Source: a virus. Taken from it: DNA of 29,230 bases. Where the stretch lies: positions 1-29,230 of IMG/VR virus record IMGVR_UViG_3300043446_000627. The stretch is one strand, 5' to 3'. A program made the position numbers and the translations under genes. The notes below the pieces were generated by a model. The model did not search any database. It was not told where the DNA came from and worked only from the letters and a program-made list of their open reading frames with translations. Of this stretch, positions 18,235 to 26,814 are shown one piece after another; positions within the stretch are counted from its first letter, which is position 1, and every line of letters begins with the position of its first letter.

Positions 18235-20211
18235 ATGGCAGCCGCAGAGCAAAAAAAATCCTATGAGGTTGTCAAACAGTTCAAGGGTGTAAACACCAAG
18301 GCGAACAGAACGGCTATTGGTGACGATGAGTTTTACTGGCTTGAGAACGCTATGCCTATTGGCTATGGCAACCTCAAGATTACGCCTACCTATTCAAATG
18401 TCGGTAGCGTTACCTTTTCCAATACAGTCACTTTCTATTGTTCAGCCAATATTGGTTTGGTTGACTATTTGCTTGCGTTTCAAGCGGATGGCTCTGCTGA
18501 GTATGTGCGCTTGGATACTAATGCCAAGGGAACGATAGCGGGTGCAGGGACTTTTAGCGGTGCAGGGGTTAACACCTCGCAATGGAAGAATGACCGAGTT
18601 CTGATTGCTGACCCTGCCAAGGGTTATTTCACTTGGGATGCCAAGGATTTAATCTTTGTTGGCTCTGTAGGACAGATTGGCGTTGTCAAGGGTGGTTCAG
18701 GTTATACCTCTGCTCCAGCAGTCATCATCTCAGCTCCCAACACATCTAATGGCGTACAGGCTACTGCTACTGCTACTATTACAGCTAATGCGGTATCTTC
18801 CATTGTCATTACAGAAGCTGGCACGGGCTATACAAGCTCACCTACCGTTACTTTTAATGGTGGCGGTGGTTCTGGTGCTAATGCCGTAGCGGGAATTACT
18901 ACTTTTGCGACAGGAACAGTCTCAGTCTTAGTGACTGCTGGTGGCACAGGTTATACCAATGCGTCTAACCTGACTGTCACTATTGCTGGTGGCGGTGGCG
19001 CTAATGCTACGGCTCAGGGCATTGTTGCGGGTGGCATCGTGACCCAAGTCGTGATGACCAATGTCGGTAGTGGTTACACCAATGCTTCCAACATCACGGT
19101 AACCATAGCGGGTGGAGGCGGTTCTAACGCTACAGCCAAGGCAATCATCAATACAGAACCAGCAGTCGGCATCCAGTCGTTCTCAGGGCGTGTTTGGATA
19201 GCCAATGGACGCACAGTTACCTACTCGGCTGCGGGGTCGTATAGCGACTTTACAAGCATTTCTGCGGGTACGGTTACCCTGACTGACGCTACCTTACATG
19301 GCAACATTACTCAGCTCTTGTCGGCTAACAACTTCCTCTACATCTTTGGCGATGACTCTATCAATGTCTTCTCGGATGTGCGGGTGACCAATGCTGGAAC
19401 TACGCTGTTTACAAACACTAACGTAAGTGCGTCTGTTGGAACTAAGTTGCCATACGCCATTTACCCTTATTTCAGGTCTGTTTTGTTTATGAACAACTAT
19501 GGCGTTTACGCTTTGGTTGGTTCTACAACGACCAAGATTTCAGATAACCTAGATGGGGTTTTCCCTTACATTGACTTTACAAGCCCTGTTTATGCGGGTC
19601 AGGTCTTGTTGAACAACATTCTGTGCGCTGCCTTTAACTTCAAATACACGGGTGGATTGGGAGCTTCTAGCTCTAGTCGGTATATCCAAGCCATTTTCTT
19701 TGAGAAAAAGTGGTTCTTTACAAGTGCTAGTAGCGACTTGGCTTACATCACTTCTGCACCTTTGGCTGGCAAGATTAACCTCTACGGCACAAACGGCAAT
19801 TCTTGTGTGCGTCTGTATTCGGATTCTTCCTCTGCAATTAACAGTTATGTGCAGACTTCTCTGAATCCCATGAAAGACCCAATTCGGACTAAGCAAGCGC
19901 TCAAAGTTGGGGTCGAAGCTACCTTGACTAGCGGAACAGAGATTACGGTGACGGTTGACTCAGAAGTTGGGTCAAGTTTGCCTGTGCTACTTGGAGAATT
20001 AGTCACTTGGGTGAATAATCTCAGTAATGTAATTTCTTGGGTGAACGGCAGTTCTACAGTAATTACTTGGTATGGCGGTGGAGGGTATACCCTATACAAG
20101 ACTGATGCAAGACAATGGGGTAAGTATTTGGGTATGACCGTCACATCGACTGGTCCAAATTTTGTAATCAATGGGTTCGAGTACGAACACGAATTAAGAG
20201 TGAGGTTCTAA
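18235..20211 (+). CDS. Tail nozzle / tubular protein B-like, with Gly-rich repeat insertion
   Basis: At 658 residues this fits the podovirus nozzle (tail tubular protein B or stabilisation protein) class. The N-terminus VKQFKGVNTKANRTAIGDDE and FYWLENAMPIGYGNLKITP is typical. Propeller-like strands follow (GDDSINVFSDVRVTNAGTTL, then LFMNNYGVYALVGSTTTKIS), and the end reads GYTLYKTDARQWGKYLGMTV. Between residues about 150 and 306 there is a four-fold Gly, Ala and Thr-rich repeat not part of the core. Six copies would form the nozzle through which DNA leaves; the insertion would project outward, possibly toward the host. Confidence 0.8.
   Translation: MAAAEQKKSYEVVKQFKGVNTKANRTAIGDDEFYWLENAMPIGYGNLKITPTYSNVGSVTFSNTVTFYCSANIGLVDYLLAFQADGSAEYVRLDTNAKGTIAGAGTFSGAGVNTSQWKNDRVLIADPAKGYFTWDAKDLIFVGSVGQIGVVKGGSGYTSAPAVIISAPNTSNGVQATATATITANAVSSIVITEAGTGYTSSPTVTFNGGGGSGANAVAGITTFATGTVSVLVTAGGTGYTNASNLTVTIAGGGGANATAQGIVAGGIVTQVVMTNVGSGYTNASNITVTIAGGGGSNATAKAIINTEPAVGIQSFSGRVWIANGRTVTYSAAGSYSDFTSISAGTVTLTDATLHGNITQLLSANNFLYIFGDDSINVFSDVRVTNAGTTLFTNTNVSASVGTKLPYAIYPYFRSVLFMNNYGVYALVGSTTTKISDNLDGVFPYIDFTSPVYAGQVLLNNILCAAFNFKYTGGLGASSSSRYIQAIFFEKKWFFTSASSDLAYITSAPLAGKINLYGTNGNSCVRLYSDSSSAINSYVQTSLNPMKDPIRTKQALKVGVEATLTSGTEITVTVDSEVGSSLPVLLGELVTWVNNLSNVISWVNGSSTVITWYGGGGYTLYKTDARQWGKYLGMTVTSTGPNFVINGFEYEHELRVRF
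18691..19152 (+). repeat. Four-fold GxGYT repeat inside the nozzle gene
   Basis: The encoded repeats begin at GGSGYTSAP (residue 153), AGTGYTSSP (195), GGTGYTNAS (236) and VGSGYTNAS (277), spaced 41-42 residues. Each includes a VTIAGGGGxxATA-type strand. Repeats 3 and 4 are nearly identical. This beta module is known from many phage virion proteins as a transferable surface element. Confidence 0.82.
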
Positions 20212-21363
20212 ATGGCAGTTCCATATACCTTTGGTAGCGCAACAACAAGTATTCCTCTGTCTCAATTAGACAGTAACTTTGCTACAACCATAACGCTTGG
20301 CAACACAGCTATTCAGTTAGGTAACACCGTTACTACGCTAAACAACATGACATTAGCTAATGTGACCATAACTAGTGGTACAAGCAATATTGTTGCGACA
20401 TCTATTGCTAATGGCACATCTAATGTGACTATTGCATCTTCTAATGGCAACATTAGTATGTCTACTAATAATATTAAAGCAGTAACCATAGATACATCAC
20501 AAAATGTAAATATTGCACAAGCAATCCTTTTGGCTTATAGCTCAAGTATTCAATACGCAACCGATGGAGCATTAACTAATTACGCATCAAATAATGGTGT
20601 ATACATAAATGGTAATGCTGGTGGATTTTTACAAATAGCGGGTGATGGAACACAAGCCTCAAAAATTGCTATACAAGGCTCTTCTGCTGCAACTCCAAAC
20701 ATAATTCAATTTTCTACGGCATCTTCTGAACGTGCGCGTATCACTTCTGGGGGTAATTTTTGTGTTTTAGGAACAGATACTCTTGCAACTTTGTATGTTC
20801 AAAATACAGGTTCTGCTGGTTGTCCTAGCGTTGGAGTATTAGGTCAACCTCAAGCTGGTTTATATCTTAGAAGACAAACCTCTGGAGATACAAATACAAA
20901 TGCCACATTTTGTATTGGTGTTGATGACACAGCTGGCGCTGGAGGACAACCAACTTTAACTGTTGGTATCAATACAGGAGGTGTTGGAGCATTACCAAGA
21001 AATATCAGTAATGGAGTTAAATTAACTTACAACGCTACTGCTTGGGCTTCAAATTCAGATAAAACTTTAAAAGATATTACATCTTATATAACTGACGGTC
21101 TAAATGCTATTGACCAAATTAAACCTATTAAATTTACATGGAAATCTGATGAAAGTAAATTTCCTTGTGTAGGTGTTATTGCTCAAGATGTTCAAAAAGT
21201 TATTCCAGAGGCTGTTGCGGTAGACAATCCAGAAACAGGCACTTTGTTAGTTAAATATACAGAGTTAATTCCTCATTTGATTGCATCAATCAAAGAATTA
21301 AAATCTATTGTTGATTTACAAGCCACAGAAATTTCAGAACTAAAAGCAAAGGTGGGTGTGTAA
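20212..21363 (+). CDS. Tail fibre/spike with C-terminal S74 self-cleaving chaperone
   Basis: The 383-residue protein has three parts. The N-terminus TFGSATTSIPLSQLDSNFAT is the short adaptor seen on many fibres. A repetitive beta stem follows (NGTSNVTIASSNGNISMSTN and after). The C-terminal domain from residue 280 starts SDKTLKDI, the intramolecular chaperone (peptidase S74) motif, with Ser282 and Lys287. It continues IKPIKFTWKSDES, GVIAQDVQKVIPEAV and YTELIPHLIASIKELK, ending in a coiled coil. S74 domains fold the trimer and then cut themselves off before the serine, so the mature fibre should end near residue 281. The DNA from 20400 on is richer in A and T than its neighbours, a sign of exchange. 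Confidence 0.88.
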   Translation: MAVPYTFGSATTSIPLSQLDSNFATTITLGNTAIQLGNTVTTLNNMTLANVTITSGTSNIVATSIANGTSNVTIASSNGNISMSTNNIKAVTIDTSQNVNIAQAILLAYSSSIQYATDGALTNYASNNGVYINGNAGGFLQIAGDGTQASKIAIQGSSAATPNIIQFSTASSERARITSGGNFCVLGTDTLATLYVQNTGSAGCPSVGVLGQPQAGLYLRRQTSGDTNTNATFCIGVDDTAGAGGQPTLTVGINTGGVGALPRNISNGVKLTYNATAWASNSDKTLKDITSYITDGLNAIDQIKPIKFTWKSDESKFPCVGVIAQDVQKVIPEAVAVDNPETGTLLVKYTELIPHLIASIKELKSIVDLQATEISELKAKVGV

Positions 21364-21692
21364 TGGGACTTAATGCCTTTACTAAAACTGGCAACACCGT
21401 TGCATTTGTTGCAAATGTGGCTGCACCAACGGCTGTTCAATGCTTGTCCACTACGATTGGTGGCAACCAATACCGCATCATTAACTCTGGCTCTGTTGTC
21501 GTATTCCTTGGTTACGGCACAAGCGCAAGTGATGCTGCCAACAACTGTGCGGTTGTATCGACTACAGGACCATCCTTCCCGCTACTTGCTGGAACTGATG
21601 AGATTCTTACTTTTGTGCCAAACGCTTACTTTACGGGCATTACGGCTAGTGGCAACGCCACTATCTATATCACGCCCGGTGATGGGCTTTGA
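21363..21692 (+). CDS. Small beta-rich virion protein after the fibre
   Basis: The 109 residues (MGLNAFTKTGNTVAFVANVA through GGNQYRIINSGSVVVFLGYG) form strands rich in Thr, Ala and Val. The start overlaps the fibre stop by one base (TAATG), so it is coupled. Its size and composition resemble fibre-associated or decoration proteins. GC content returns to the window norm directly at the boundary with the AT-rich fibre. The 3' end overlaps the convergent HNH gene by 28 bases. Confidence 0.68.
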   Translation: MGLNAFTKTGNTVAFVANVAAPTAVQCLSTTIGGNQYRIINSGSVVVFLGYGTSASDAANNCAVVSTTGPSFPLLAGTDEILTFVPNAYFTGITASGNATIYITPGDGL

Positions 21693-22147
21693 ACTAAAGT
21701 ATTACACCATGATTTATAGCCCAAATGTTCAATATGGAGTTGATTGTGATGTTGCTGGCATAGCCACGTCACAACAAGTTTCATATCTTGGGCGTATGAA
21801 GAGTGGTGTGCTTGCCCAGTTTCTCCGCAAACAAAGCATGGCTCTTTTTGGATTTTTCCCGTCCTCAATGCGTGTCGAACAGCATTTTTTGCAGATTCTC
21901 TTGTTGGGTCACGCTTGTACCGCTTGGCTGACAACTTGCCTTTCTCGCTTTGTTTGTACCTTTTTTTGTTTTCTGGGTACTGTTTCTCTCTCTTCCTTGC
22001 TTCTTTTCCAGATTCTGTTTTTCTATACTCTTGGTTCTTTTTCTGTACGCAAATTTTGCATTGCTTTAAAAGACCATCGGGCATACCTCGGTTTCGGAAA
22101 AATTCAGTCAAAGGCTTGGCTTGCTGACAGCAGTTACAAGTTTTCAT
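21665..22147 (-). CDS. HNH-type (zinc finger) endonuclease, inserted on the opposite strand
   Basis: The 160-residue protein has two zinc sites. The N-terminal one is CNCC (4-7) with CKIC (30-33). The C-terminal one reads CFVCGETGQAHHSSYAQD (104-121), then WLCQQHHNQLH (129-139), the phage HNH / endonuclease VII-like pattern with His114 and His115 as likely catalytic pair. The middle is a very basic linker (KRYKQSEKGKLSAKRYKRDP) for DNA contact. It is the only minus-strand gene in the late arm. AAGGGG precedes its ATG. Freestanding HNH genes move as homing endonucleases, cutting phages that lack them; the intact motifs suggest it is active. The last twelve residues lie in the overlap with the convergent gene. 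Confidence 0.87.
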   Translation of the reverse strand: MKTCNCCQQAKPLTEFFRNRGMPDGLLKQCKICVQKKNQEYRKTESGKEARKREKQYPENKKRYKQSEKGKLSAKRYKRDPTRESAKNAVRHALRTGKIQKEPCFVCGETGQAHHSSYAQDMKLVVTWLCQQHHNQLHIEHLGYKSWCNTLVQSPSPGVI

Positions 22148-22185
22148 TTGCGCCCCTTAAGTTAATGCGGGACGGAGTATAACAT

Positions 22186-22737
22186 ATGTTAAAGACAGTA
22201 GTAACAGTTGGCGGTAGTGGAACAAACGGCACGGTAACCAATATTGCCACAGGCACGGGGCTTACTGGTGGTCCTATTACGACCACGGGAACTATCTCGC
22301 TTGCCAATACTGCTGTTACTGCTGGCTCTTATGGAACTGCAAGCCAAGTCTCTCAGGTAACCATCAATGCACAGGGTCAGATTACTAACGCTGTAAACGT
22401 AGCCATTGCTATTGCTAACTCTGCCGTGTCAGGGCTTGGCACGATGTCAACTCAAAATTCAAATAATGTCACTATTACTGGTGGCAATATTTCTGCCAAC
22501 CTAACAGGCTCAACAATTCCCTCTGGAAATGTGACTGGTTTGGGAACGATGGCTACGCAGAACGCCAATGCGGTGGCTATCACGGGTGGCAACGTAGTGG
22601 CTAACGTGACTGTGACCAATACAACCGCAGCAAGTGCAACTTACCAAACATCTAGCTTGCCTCTTGTCCCTGCTGGATACATCCAAATTCAGTTAGCCAA
22701 CGCTACTGTTGTCAAAGTCCCTTACTACGCTTCATAA
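22186..22737 (+). CDS. Tail fibre-like protein with repeats
   Basis: A 183-residue protein with fibre hallmarks. TGTGLTGGPITTTGTISLAN followed by TAVTAGSYGTASQVSQVTIN and AQGQITNA is a widespread phage-fibre segment. Two repeats follow, SGLGTMSTQNSNNVTITGG and TGLGTMATQNANAVAITGG, 37 residues apart. It ends in YIQIQLANATVVKVPYYAS, a small closing domain common in host-range modules. GGAG stands eight bases before the ATG. It begins just after the HNH gene's 5' side. Likely a second fibre or side tip joined to the S74 fibre. Confidence 0.8.
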   Translation: MLKTVVTVGGSGTNGTVTNIATGTGLTGGPITTTGTISLANTAVTAGSYGTASQVSQVTINAQGQITNAVNVAIAIANSAVSGLGTMSTQNSNNVTITGGNISANLTGSTIPSGNVTGLGTMATQNANAVAITGGNVVANVTVTNTTAASATYQTSSLPLVPAGYIQIQLANATVVKVPYYAS

Positions 22738-22739
22738 AC

Positions 22740-22973
22740 ATGGAATTTCAAGTCATTTTTAACTTAATTGGTGGTGCAGTTCTGGTCGCAGTTGGCTGGT
22801 GGTGCAAAGAGATTTGGGATTCTGTAAAGAAACTCAAGGATGACATTCAGGCTATCGAGGTTGATTTGCCTAAGAACTATGTCAGCAAGTCTGATATTGA
22901 CTCACGCTTAGACAAGATTGACCAAGTGCTTGAGCGCATCTTTGACAAGCTAGATGGAAAGGCAGACAAGTGA
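22740..22973 (+). CDS. Membrane protein with coiled-coil tail, holin-like candidate
   Basis: The 77 residues consist of one membrane helix (FNLIGGAVLVAVGWWCKEIW, about 6-25) and a charged coiled coil (KLKDDIQAIEVDLPKNYVSK, then DSRLDKIDQVLERIFDKLDG). I know the plan from many phages, where it is found near the lysis or tail genes and is often annotated as a holin or unknown. One membrane helix only and no lysin next to it keep this open. The start is two bases after the fibre stop; no ribosome site is evident. Confidence 0.7.
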   Translation: MEFQVIFNLIGGAVLVAVGWWCKEIWDSVKKLKDDIQAIEVDLPKNYVSKSDIDSRLDKIDQVLERIFDKLDGKADK

Positions 22974-23314
22974 ACTTTGACACCTTGTCAGTTGTAGAGT
23001 ACGGCAACAATGACTCTTTGCAGGAGTTTTTGTTCGAGAACGGCTTACAACACAAGTTATTTCAGCAAACCTTTATGGATGCTGGCATAAGTGTGCCAAT
23101 TTTCCCTTTAATTGACGCTGAAACCTCTAATTTAGATGACTGGTTATTAGCTCATCAGGTCGAACATCAAGCCTTTTCTAGCCTCTTAGAACTGAATAAT
23201 CCCTTCAATATGTTGGATGTGGACTTCAATAATGAGTCAGATTTCTATGACTGGGTAGCCAGCCATTTGTACATTCACCAACAGATAGCTGCGTCCCTCA
23301 ACCTGAGTTCTTGA
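22970..23314 (+). CDS. Small protein with three internal repeats
   Basis: A 114-residue acidic protein starting with GTG in a GTGA overlap. It contains three repeats of a (L/F)xxx(W/F)LxxxxxH pattern: LQEFLFENGLQH (17-28), LDDWLLAHQVEH (55-66) and FYDWVASHLYIH (92-103), about 37 residues apart. Repeated acidic-aromatic helices ending in His suggest an alpha-helical repeat fold. The family is not recognised, but it accompanies ejection proteins here, so a virion or assembly role is probable. Confidence 0.68.
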   Translation: MNFDTLSVVEYGNNDSLQEFLFENGLQHKLFQQTFMDAGISVPIFPLIDAETSNLDDWLLAHQVEHQAFSSLLELNNPFNMLDVDFNNESDFYDWVASHLYIHQQIAASLNLSS

Positions 23315-23316
23315 TT

Positions 23317-23622
23317 ATGAATACACTTCCCCCGCCCCAAAAAAAATCAGGTTTTTCAGAACAACCTTCGGGACAACAAGTCAAGCAAATGATTGTTGAT
23401 GGTATCCAATCTCAGAAAATAAACCCAACACAAGTAGTTCAGCTTGGTCAAATGGCTCAAGCAACTATCAAAGACCCTGCTCTTTATGAAATGCTTAAAC
23501 AACAAACTATCCAAGCGGGGGTGTTGGATGATGCTGATTTTGGCAAAGGTGTTAACTACCAACTTTTAGCAACTATGGTTGCTGTTGGAAAAGTTGCAGA
23601 AAAAATGGCTGGAGGTATGTGA
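23317..23622 (+). CDS. Helical protein before the ejection block
   Basis: MNTLPPPQKKSGFSEQPSGQ begins a 101-residue protein that is helical afterwards (VKQMIVDGIQSQKINPTQVV, then NYQLLATMVAVGKVAEKMAG). A TTG two codons upstream overlaps the previous stop and could also serve as start; I prefer the ATG at 23317, though neither has a strong ribosome site. The Gln-rich, Ala-rich helices resemble those of the internal virion proteins that follow. Function unknown. Confidence 0.65.
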   Translation: MNTLPPPQKKSGFSEQPSGQQVKQMIVDGIQSQKINPTQVVQLGQMAQATIKDPALYEMLKQQTIQAGVLDDADFGKGVNYQLLATMVAVGKVAEKMAGGM

Positions 23623-24320
23623 TGGGATGGCTTAGTAAAATTGTTAAACAAGTAGCTCCCTATGCACCAGTCATTGTTGCTATTGTTGCGCCAGAGATAA
23701 TTCCTATTATTGGTGAAGCACTAGGCGCATCTGCGGGTGCTGGCGCTAGTGCTGCTGGCTCTGCTGCTATAGCGGGAGGCACAACCTTGGCTACTGGGGG
23801 GACTCCAGAACAAGCGGCTAAGTCGGCTGCTGGGGCTGGCGTGGCAAGTGGCATAACTTCTGAATTGACATCATCTGGAACAAGTAAACCAGTTGCTACG
23901 GGAATTGGTCAAACTGGCGGTGCATTGGTGACTGGAGCAAAACCAGAAGAGGCTGTCAAAAGAGGTGTTATTTCTGGTGGAGTTGAGGCGGCATTTGGAA
24001 GCCCTGAGAAAGATGCAACAACAGCAGATAGAGCGTTATCTGCGGTAGAAAAAGGCGTAGCAACAAAAACTTTATCAGACTTGTTTGCTCCGACTACTCA
24101 ATATAGGTCTGCTCAAACTGTTGGCGGTGGTGCAACTCCCGTTCCAACAAGCGTGACTACAACTGGGGCTGGACAAGCGCCCGGTTCACAGGCATTGGCT
24201 CAAGCGTTGAGGATTGGTGACCCCGGTGCGCCAATATTCGGTGGTGACAAGGAAGACAAGGGTAAACAGTCGGGTTGGAACGTGGAATCCCTAAGATATA
24301 TGGGTCAGGAGGAAAAATGA
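23622..24320 (+). CDS. Ala/Gly-rich internal virion (ejection) protein candidate 1
   Basis: The 232-residue protein starts MGWLSKIVKQVAPYAPVIVA and has a long hydrophobic Ala/Gly stretch (IIPIIGEALGASAGAGASAA and on). Repeats follow, TPEQAAKSAAGAGVASGITS and KPEEAVKRGVISGGVEAAFG. This amphipathic, glycine-zipper-like composition is found in podovirus ejection proteins that form a channel across the envelope. GGAGGT stands five bases before the ATG, which overlaps the previous stop by one base; GTG at 23619 is less likely. The charged C-terminus holds GGDKEDKGKQSGW. Confidence 0.65.
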   Translation: MGWLSKIVKQVAPYAPVIVAIVAPEIIPIIGEALGASAGAGASAAGSAAIAGGTTLATGGTPEQAAKSAAGAGVASGITSELTSSGTSKPVATGIGQTGGALVTGAKPEEAVKRGVISGGVEAAFGSPEKDATTADRALSAVEKGVATKTLSDLFAPTTQYRSAQTVGGGATPVPTSVTTTGAGQAPGSQALAQALRIGDPGAPIFGGDKEDKGKQSGWNVESLRYMGQEEK

Positions 24321-25360
24321 AAAAGATTGCTAAACTGCTTAAAGCAGACTTTAACGAGTCTAGTGACTTGGCTTCTATTGCCGCTATGTTGGCTGGCAAA
24401 GGTCGTGGCAACGACACTCTCCTTGCTCACATTACTCCTAAAGAGGCTGAAATCCTCAAGGCTGCCGGCGGTTCAGGCACGATTAACCCTGATACTGGCT
24501 TGCTAGAGTTTTTTGACGGGGAAGGTAGTTATGTTCCTGACTTTGGTTATGGTCAAGAGGGTGATATATCCACAACTCAAGGCGTTAGCCCTGAAACAGG
24601 ACAGATTTACACCGTAGAACCTCCTTCTGGCGGTGATGTAGCTCCAGTTTATATCCCCCAAACACGCGATGAAATAAGTCAAGCGCAAGACGTTATGTTC
24701 GCTGGACCGAGCGCTGGAGTGCCTCAAGGACAGGCGTTGCCAACTGGCGAAGGCGCTGCTTTCTCGCCTACTGGTGTGCCATATACGCCTAGAGATTTGG
24801 CAAGAATAGCTACGGACAGAGCGCCTCTTTCTCAAGCTCCAACAGCCGTTACCCCGCCCCAAGAAAAATCGTTTTTTGACAAGATGTCAACGCAAGACAT
24901 GGTTCGCCTTGGACTGGCTGGCGGTCTAGGACTCTATGGCGCAACGCAAGCCAAGAAGGGCGCAAAGCAAGCAGAGCAAGTAGCAGCACAGCAACGCGCT
25001 ATTGGCGCACCTTACCAAGCCAAAGGAACAGAACTACAACGTGCTGCACAAGCTGGAGAACTAACCCCGACAGGACAGCAGTCGTTGCAAGCCTTACAAG
25101 CCCGTCTAGCGCAAGGCGTTGAGTCTCGCGGTGGCGTGGGTGCGGCTCAAGCGGCAGCACAGGCAGAAGCCTACCGTCAACAGTTGTTGGCTCAACAGTA
25201 CAACCTCGGATTACAAGTCAGTAATATTGGTGACCAAATTGCTCTTGGTGCTATTAAGACTGGGCTTGCAGCAGACCAAGCATTGAACCAAGCAAGCGCT
25301 AACTTCTATACTAACTTGGCTGCAATTGGTGCTGGTATTCCAATAGCGAGGACTGCGTAA
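24317..25360 (+). CDS. Internal virion (ejection) protein candidate 2
   Basis: A 347-residue protein. The N-terminal part has LLAHITPKEAEILKAAGGSG and TINPDTGLLEFFDGEGSYVP, a motif I recognise at the start of many podovirus proteins beside the ejection genes. The C-terminal half is a helical Ala/Gln-rich region (AKKGAKQAEQVAAQQRAIGA, then LQARLAQGVESRGGVGAAQA). Such proteins are packed in the head and leave with the DNA. The ATG at 24317 has a perfect AGGAGG and an ATGA overlap; 42 more bases upstream stay open but are not needed. Confidence 0.72.
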   Translation: MKKIAKLLKADFNESSDLASIAAMLAGKGRGNDTLLAHITPKEAEILKAAGGSGTINPDTGLLEFFDGEGSYVPDFGYGQEGDISTTQGVSPETGQIYTVEPPSGGDVAPVYIPQTRDEISQAQDVMFAGPSAGVPQGQALPTGEGAAFSPTGVPYTPRDLARIATDRAPLSQAPTAVTPPQEKSFFDKMSTQDMVRLGLAGGLGLYGATQAKKGAKQAEQVAAQQRAIGAPYQAKGTELQRAAQAGELTPTGQQSLQALQARLAQGVESRGGVGAAQAAAQAEAYRQQLLAQQYNLGLQVSNIGDQIALGAIKTGLAADQALNQASANFYTNLAAIGAGIPIARTA

Positions 25361-26814
25361 TGGCTGAACAAACACCCGAACAAGCTGCTCTGATTGAGCA
25401 ACCAAAGGCTTTTACTGTAAAGCCTCCACCTGAACTTGCTGGTCTGTCTACACAGATTGGCGGTGGTGTGCCGGGTGTACCTGAAGATTATGCGGCTGCA
25501 CGGGCTAAGTTTAAGAAACCTACGGATGTTTCTACTGAACAAGCCAGAATGTTGCAACAGCAAGGCAAGCTAGAGCAAAACATTGGCATGGCAACACAAG
25601 CCAAGGAGCAATACCTCGCAGAAGCCAAAGCAGACATTGCAACGCAAGAGCGTCAGGCTGCACAAAAGATTGAGGCTGATTTAGACGCTACTCGCAAGAA
25701 ATTTCCTTATCCTGAGTTTCATCCAACCAAAGACAACATTGAGTCTTTGTCTACCCTTTTCGGTTTGATTGGCGTTATTGGCGCTGCCTTGGGTGGCTCT
25801 GGAAAGATGTCGGCTACTGCATCATTGAACGCCATGGGCGGGATGATGAAAGGCTGGCAACAAGGCAGAGCAGACCTTTGGAAGAAGGAAAAAGAAGAGT
25901 TTGACAAGGGTATGCAAAAGGTTAAAGCAGTTCTAGAAGATGCTTACCGTGATGCAGACCGCGCCATGAAAACGCTTGCCTACAACCGTCAGGAAGCTGA
26001 GGCTCTGGCTACTCAGTCGGCAGCCAAGCTAGGCGGTCAAGTTGGCAAACAGATTCTTGCTAAACAGGGTGTTGAGCGTTATTTCACATTTCTTGATAAT
26101 GTTAAAAAGGACTTAACAGAAGCCGAAAAACGCGCTTTTGAAAGAGAAAAGTTTGGTGCAGAGCAAGCGCAACGTGAGCGTCAGTTTCAATTACAAGAGC
26201 GCAGAATTGCTTTGCAAGAGAAAAAAGCTGACCTAGAAGCAAAAAAGAAAACTGATACAGGCGAGATACCTAAAGACGCTAAAACTAAAGAAGAGTATCG
26301 CGCTCGTTATGAGATTGTTAAAAACATTGAAGACATCCAATCATTGTTGGAAGACCCTAAGTACAGAGGACTTATTACTCCTGCCACTAAATTTACGCCA
26401 GATGTTATTAACAACTTGAGAGCAAACTTTCCTGAGTTGTCTCAAAAACTTGCGCGTATTCAAGCAATTGAGTTCCAAATTGGCGGTAAGGCTCTTACGG
26501 CTAAAGAACAAGAAATTTTGTCACCTATTTATGCTTGGAAAGGCTTGACTGCTGATGCCCTAAAGTCTCGGATTTCTGGCGTGAAAGAAAATTTACAAGA
26601 CGTAAATAATATGACTGAGGTGTATTACCCCGGTTTGAAGCGGATTCACGGTGAATGGGACAGACTCTATGAACAAAAAGGCAAAGTACCTGAAGTTCCT
26701 AGTTCTGGAGGCGGTGATATTGAGGCTCAAGCTAAAAAGTCTTTTGGCTCTTATGAACCAGATAAATATGAATACGGCTATGAAAATGGCAAGTTTTATC
26801 GGGACAAAAAATAA
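25360..26814 (+). CDS. Coiled-coil ejection protein candidate 3
   Basis: The 484 residues are mainly coiled coil: QARMLQQQGKLEQNIGMATQ and QAAQKIEADLDATRKKF in the first third, RQFQLQERRIALQEKKADLE in the second. One hydrophobic patch, STLFGLIGVIGAALGGSG (about 128-145), could insert in a membrane. The C-terminus (YGYENGKFYRDKK) is a short folded-looking end. The start overlaps the previous stop by one base. Predicted internal virion protein by context and composition; no exact family is recognised. Confidence 0.7.
   Translation: MAEQTPEQAALIEQPKAFTVKPPPELAGLSTQIGGGVPGVPEDYAAARAKFKKPTDVSTEQARMLQQQGKLEQNIGMATQAKEQYLAEAKADIATQERQAAQKIEADLDATRKKFPYPEFHPTKDNIESLSTLFGLIGVIGAALGGSGKMSATASLNAMGGMMKGWQQGRADLWKKEKEEFDKGMQKVKAVLEDAYRDADRAMKTLAYNRQEAEALATQSAAKLGGQVGKQILAKQGVERYFTFLDNVKKDLTEAEKRAFEREKFGAEQAQRERQFQLQERRIALQEKKADLEAKKKTDTGEIPKDAKTKEEYRARYEIVKNIEDIQSLLEDPKYRGLITPATKFTPDVINNLRANFPELSQKLARIQAIEFQIGGKALTAKEQEILSPIYAWKGLTADALKSRISGVKENLQDVNNMTEVYYPGLKRIHGEWDRLYEQKGKVPEVPSSGGGDIEAQAKKSFGSYEPDKYEYGYENGKFYRDKK

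Noticed and set aside
19549-20171. Minus-strand frames opposite the nozzle gene
   Set aside because: Antisense shadows of a well-supported structural gene, no ribosome sites.
21373-22182. Plus-strand open frame of 269 codons
   Set aside because: It is the reverse-strand shadow of the HNH gene joined to an out-of-frame reading of the small virion gene; Leu/Phe/Ser/Cys-rich, no ribosome site.
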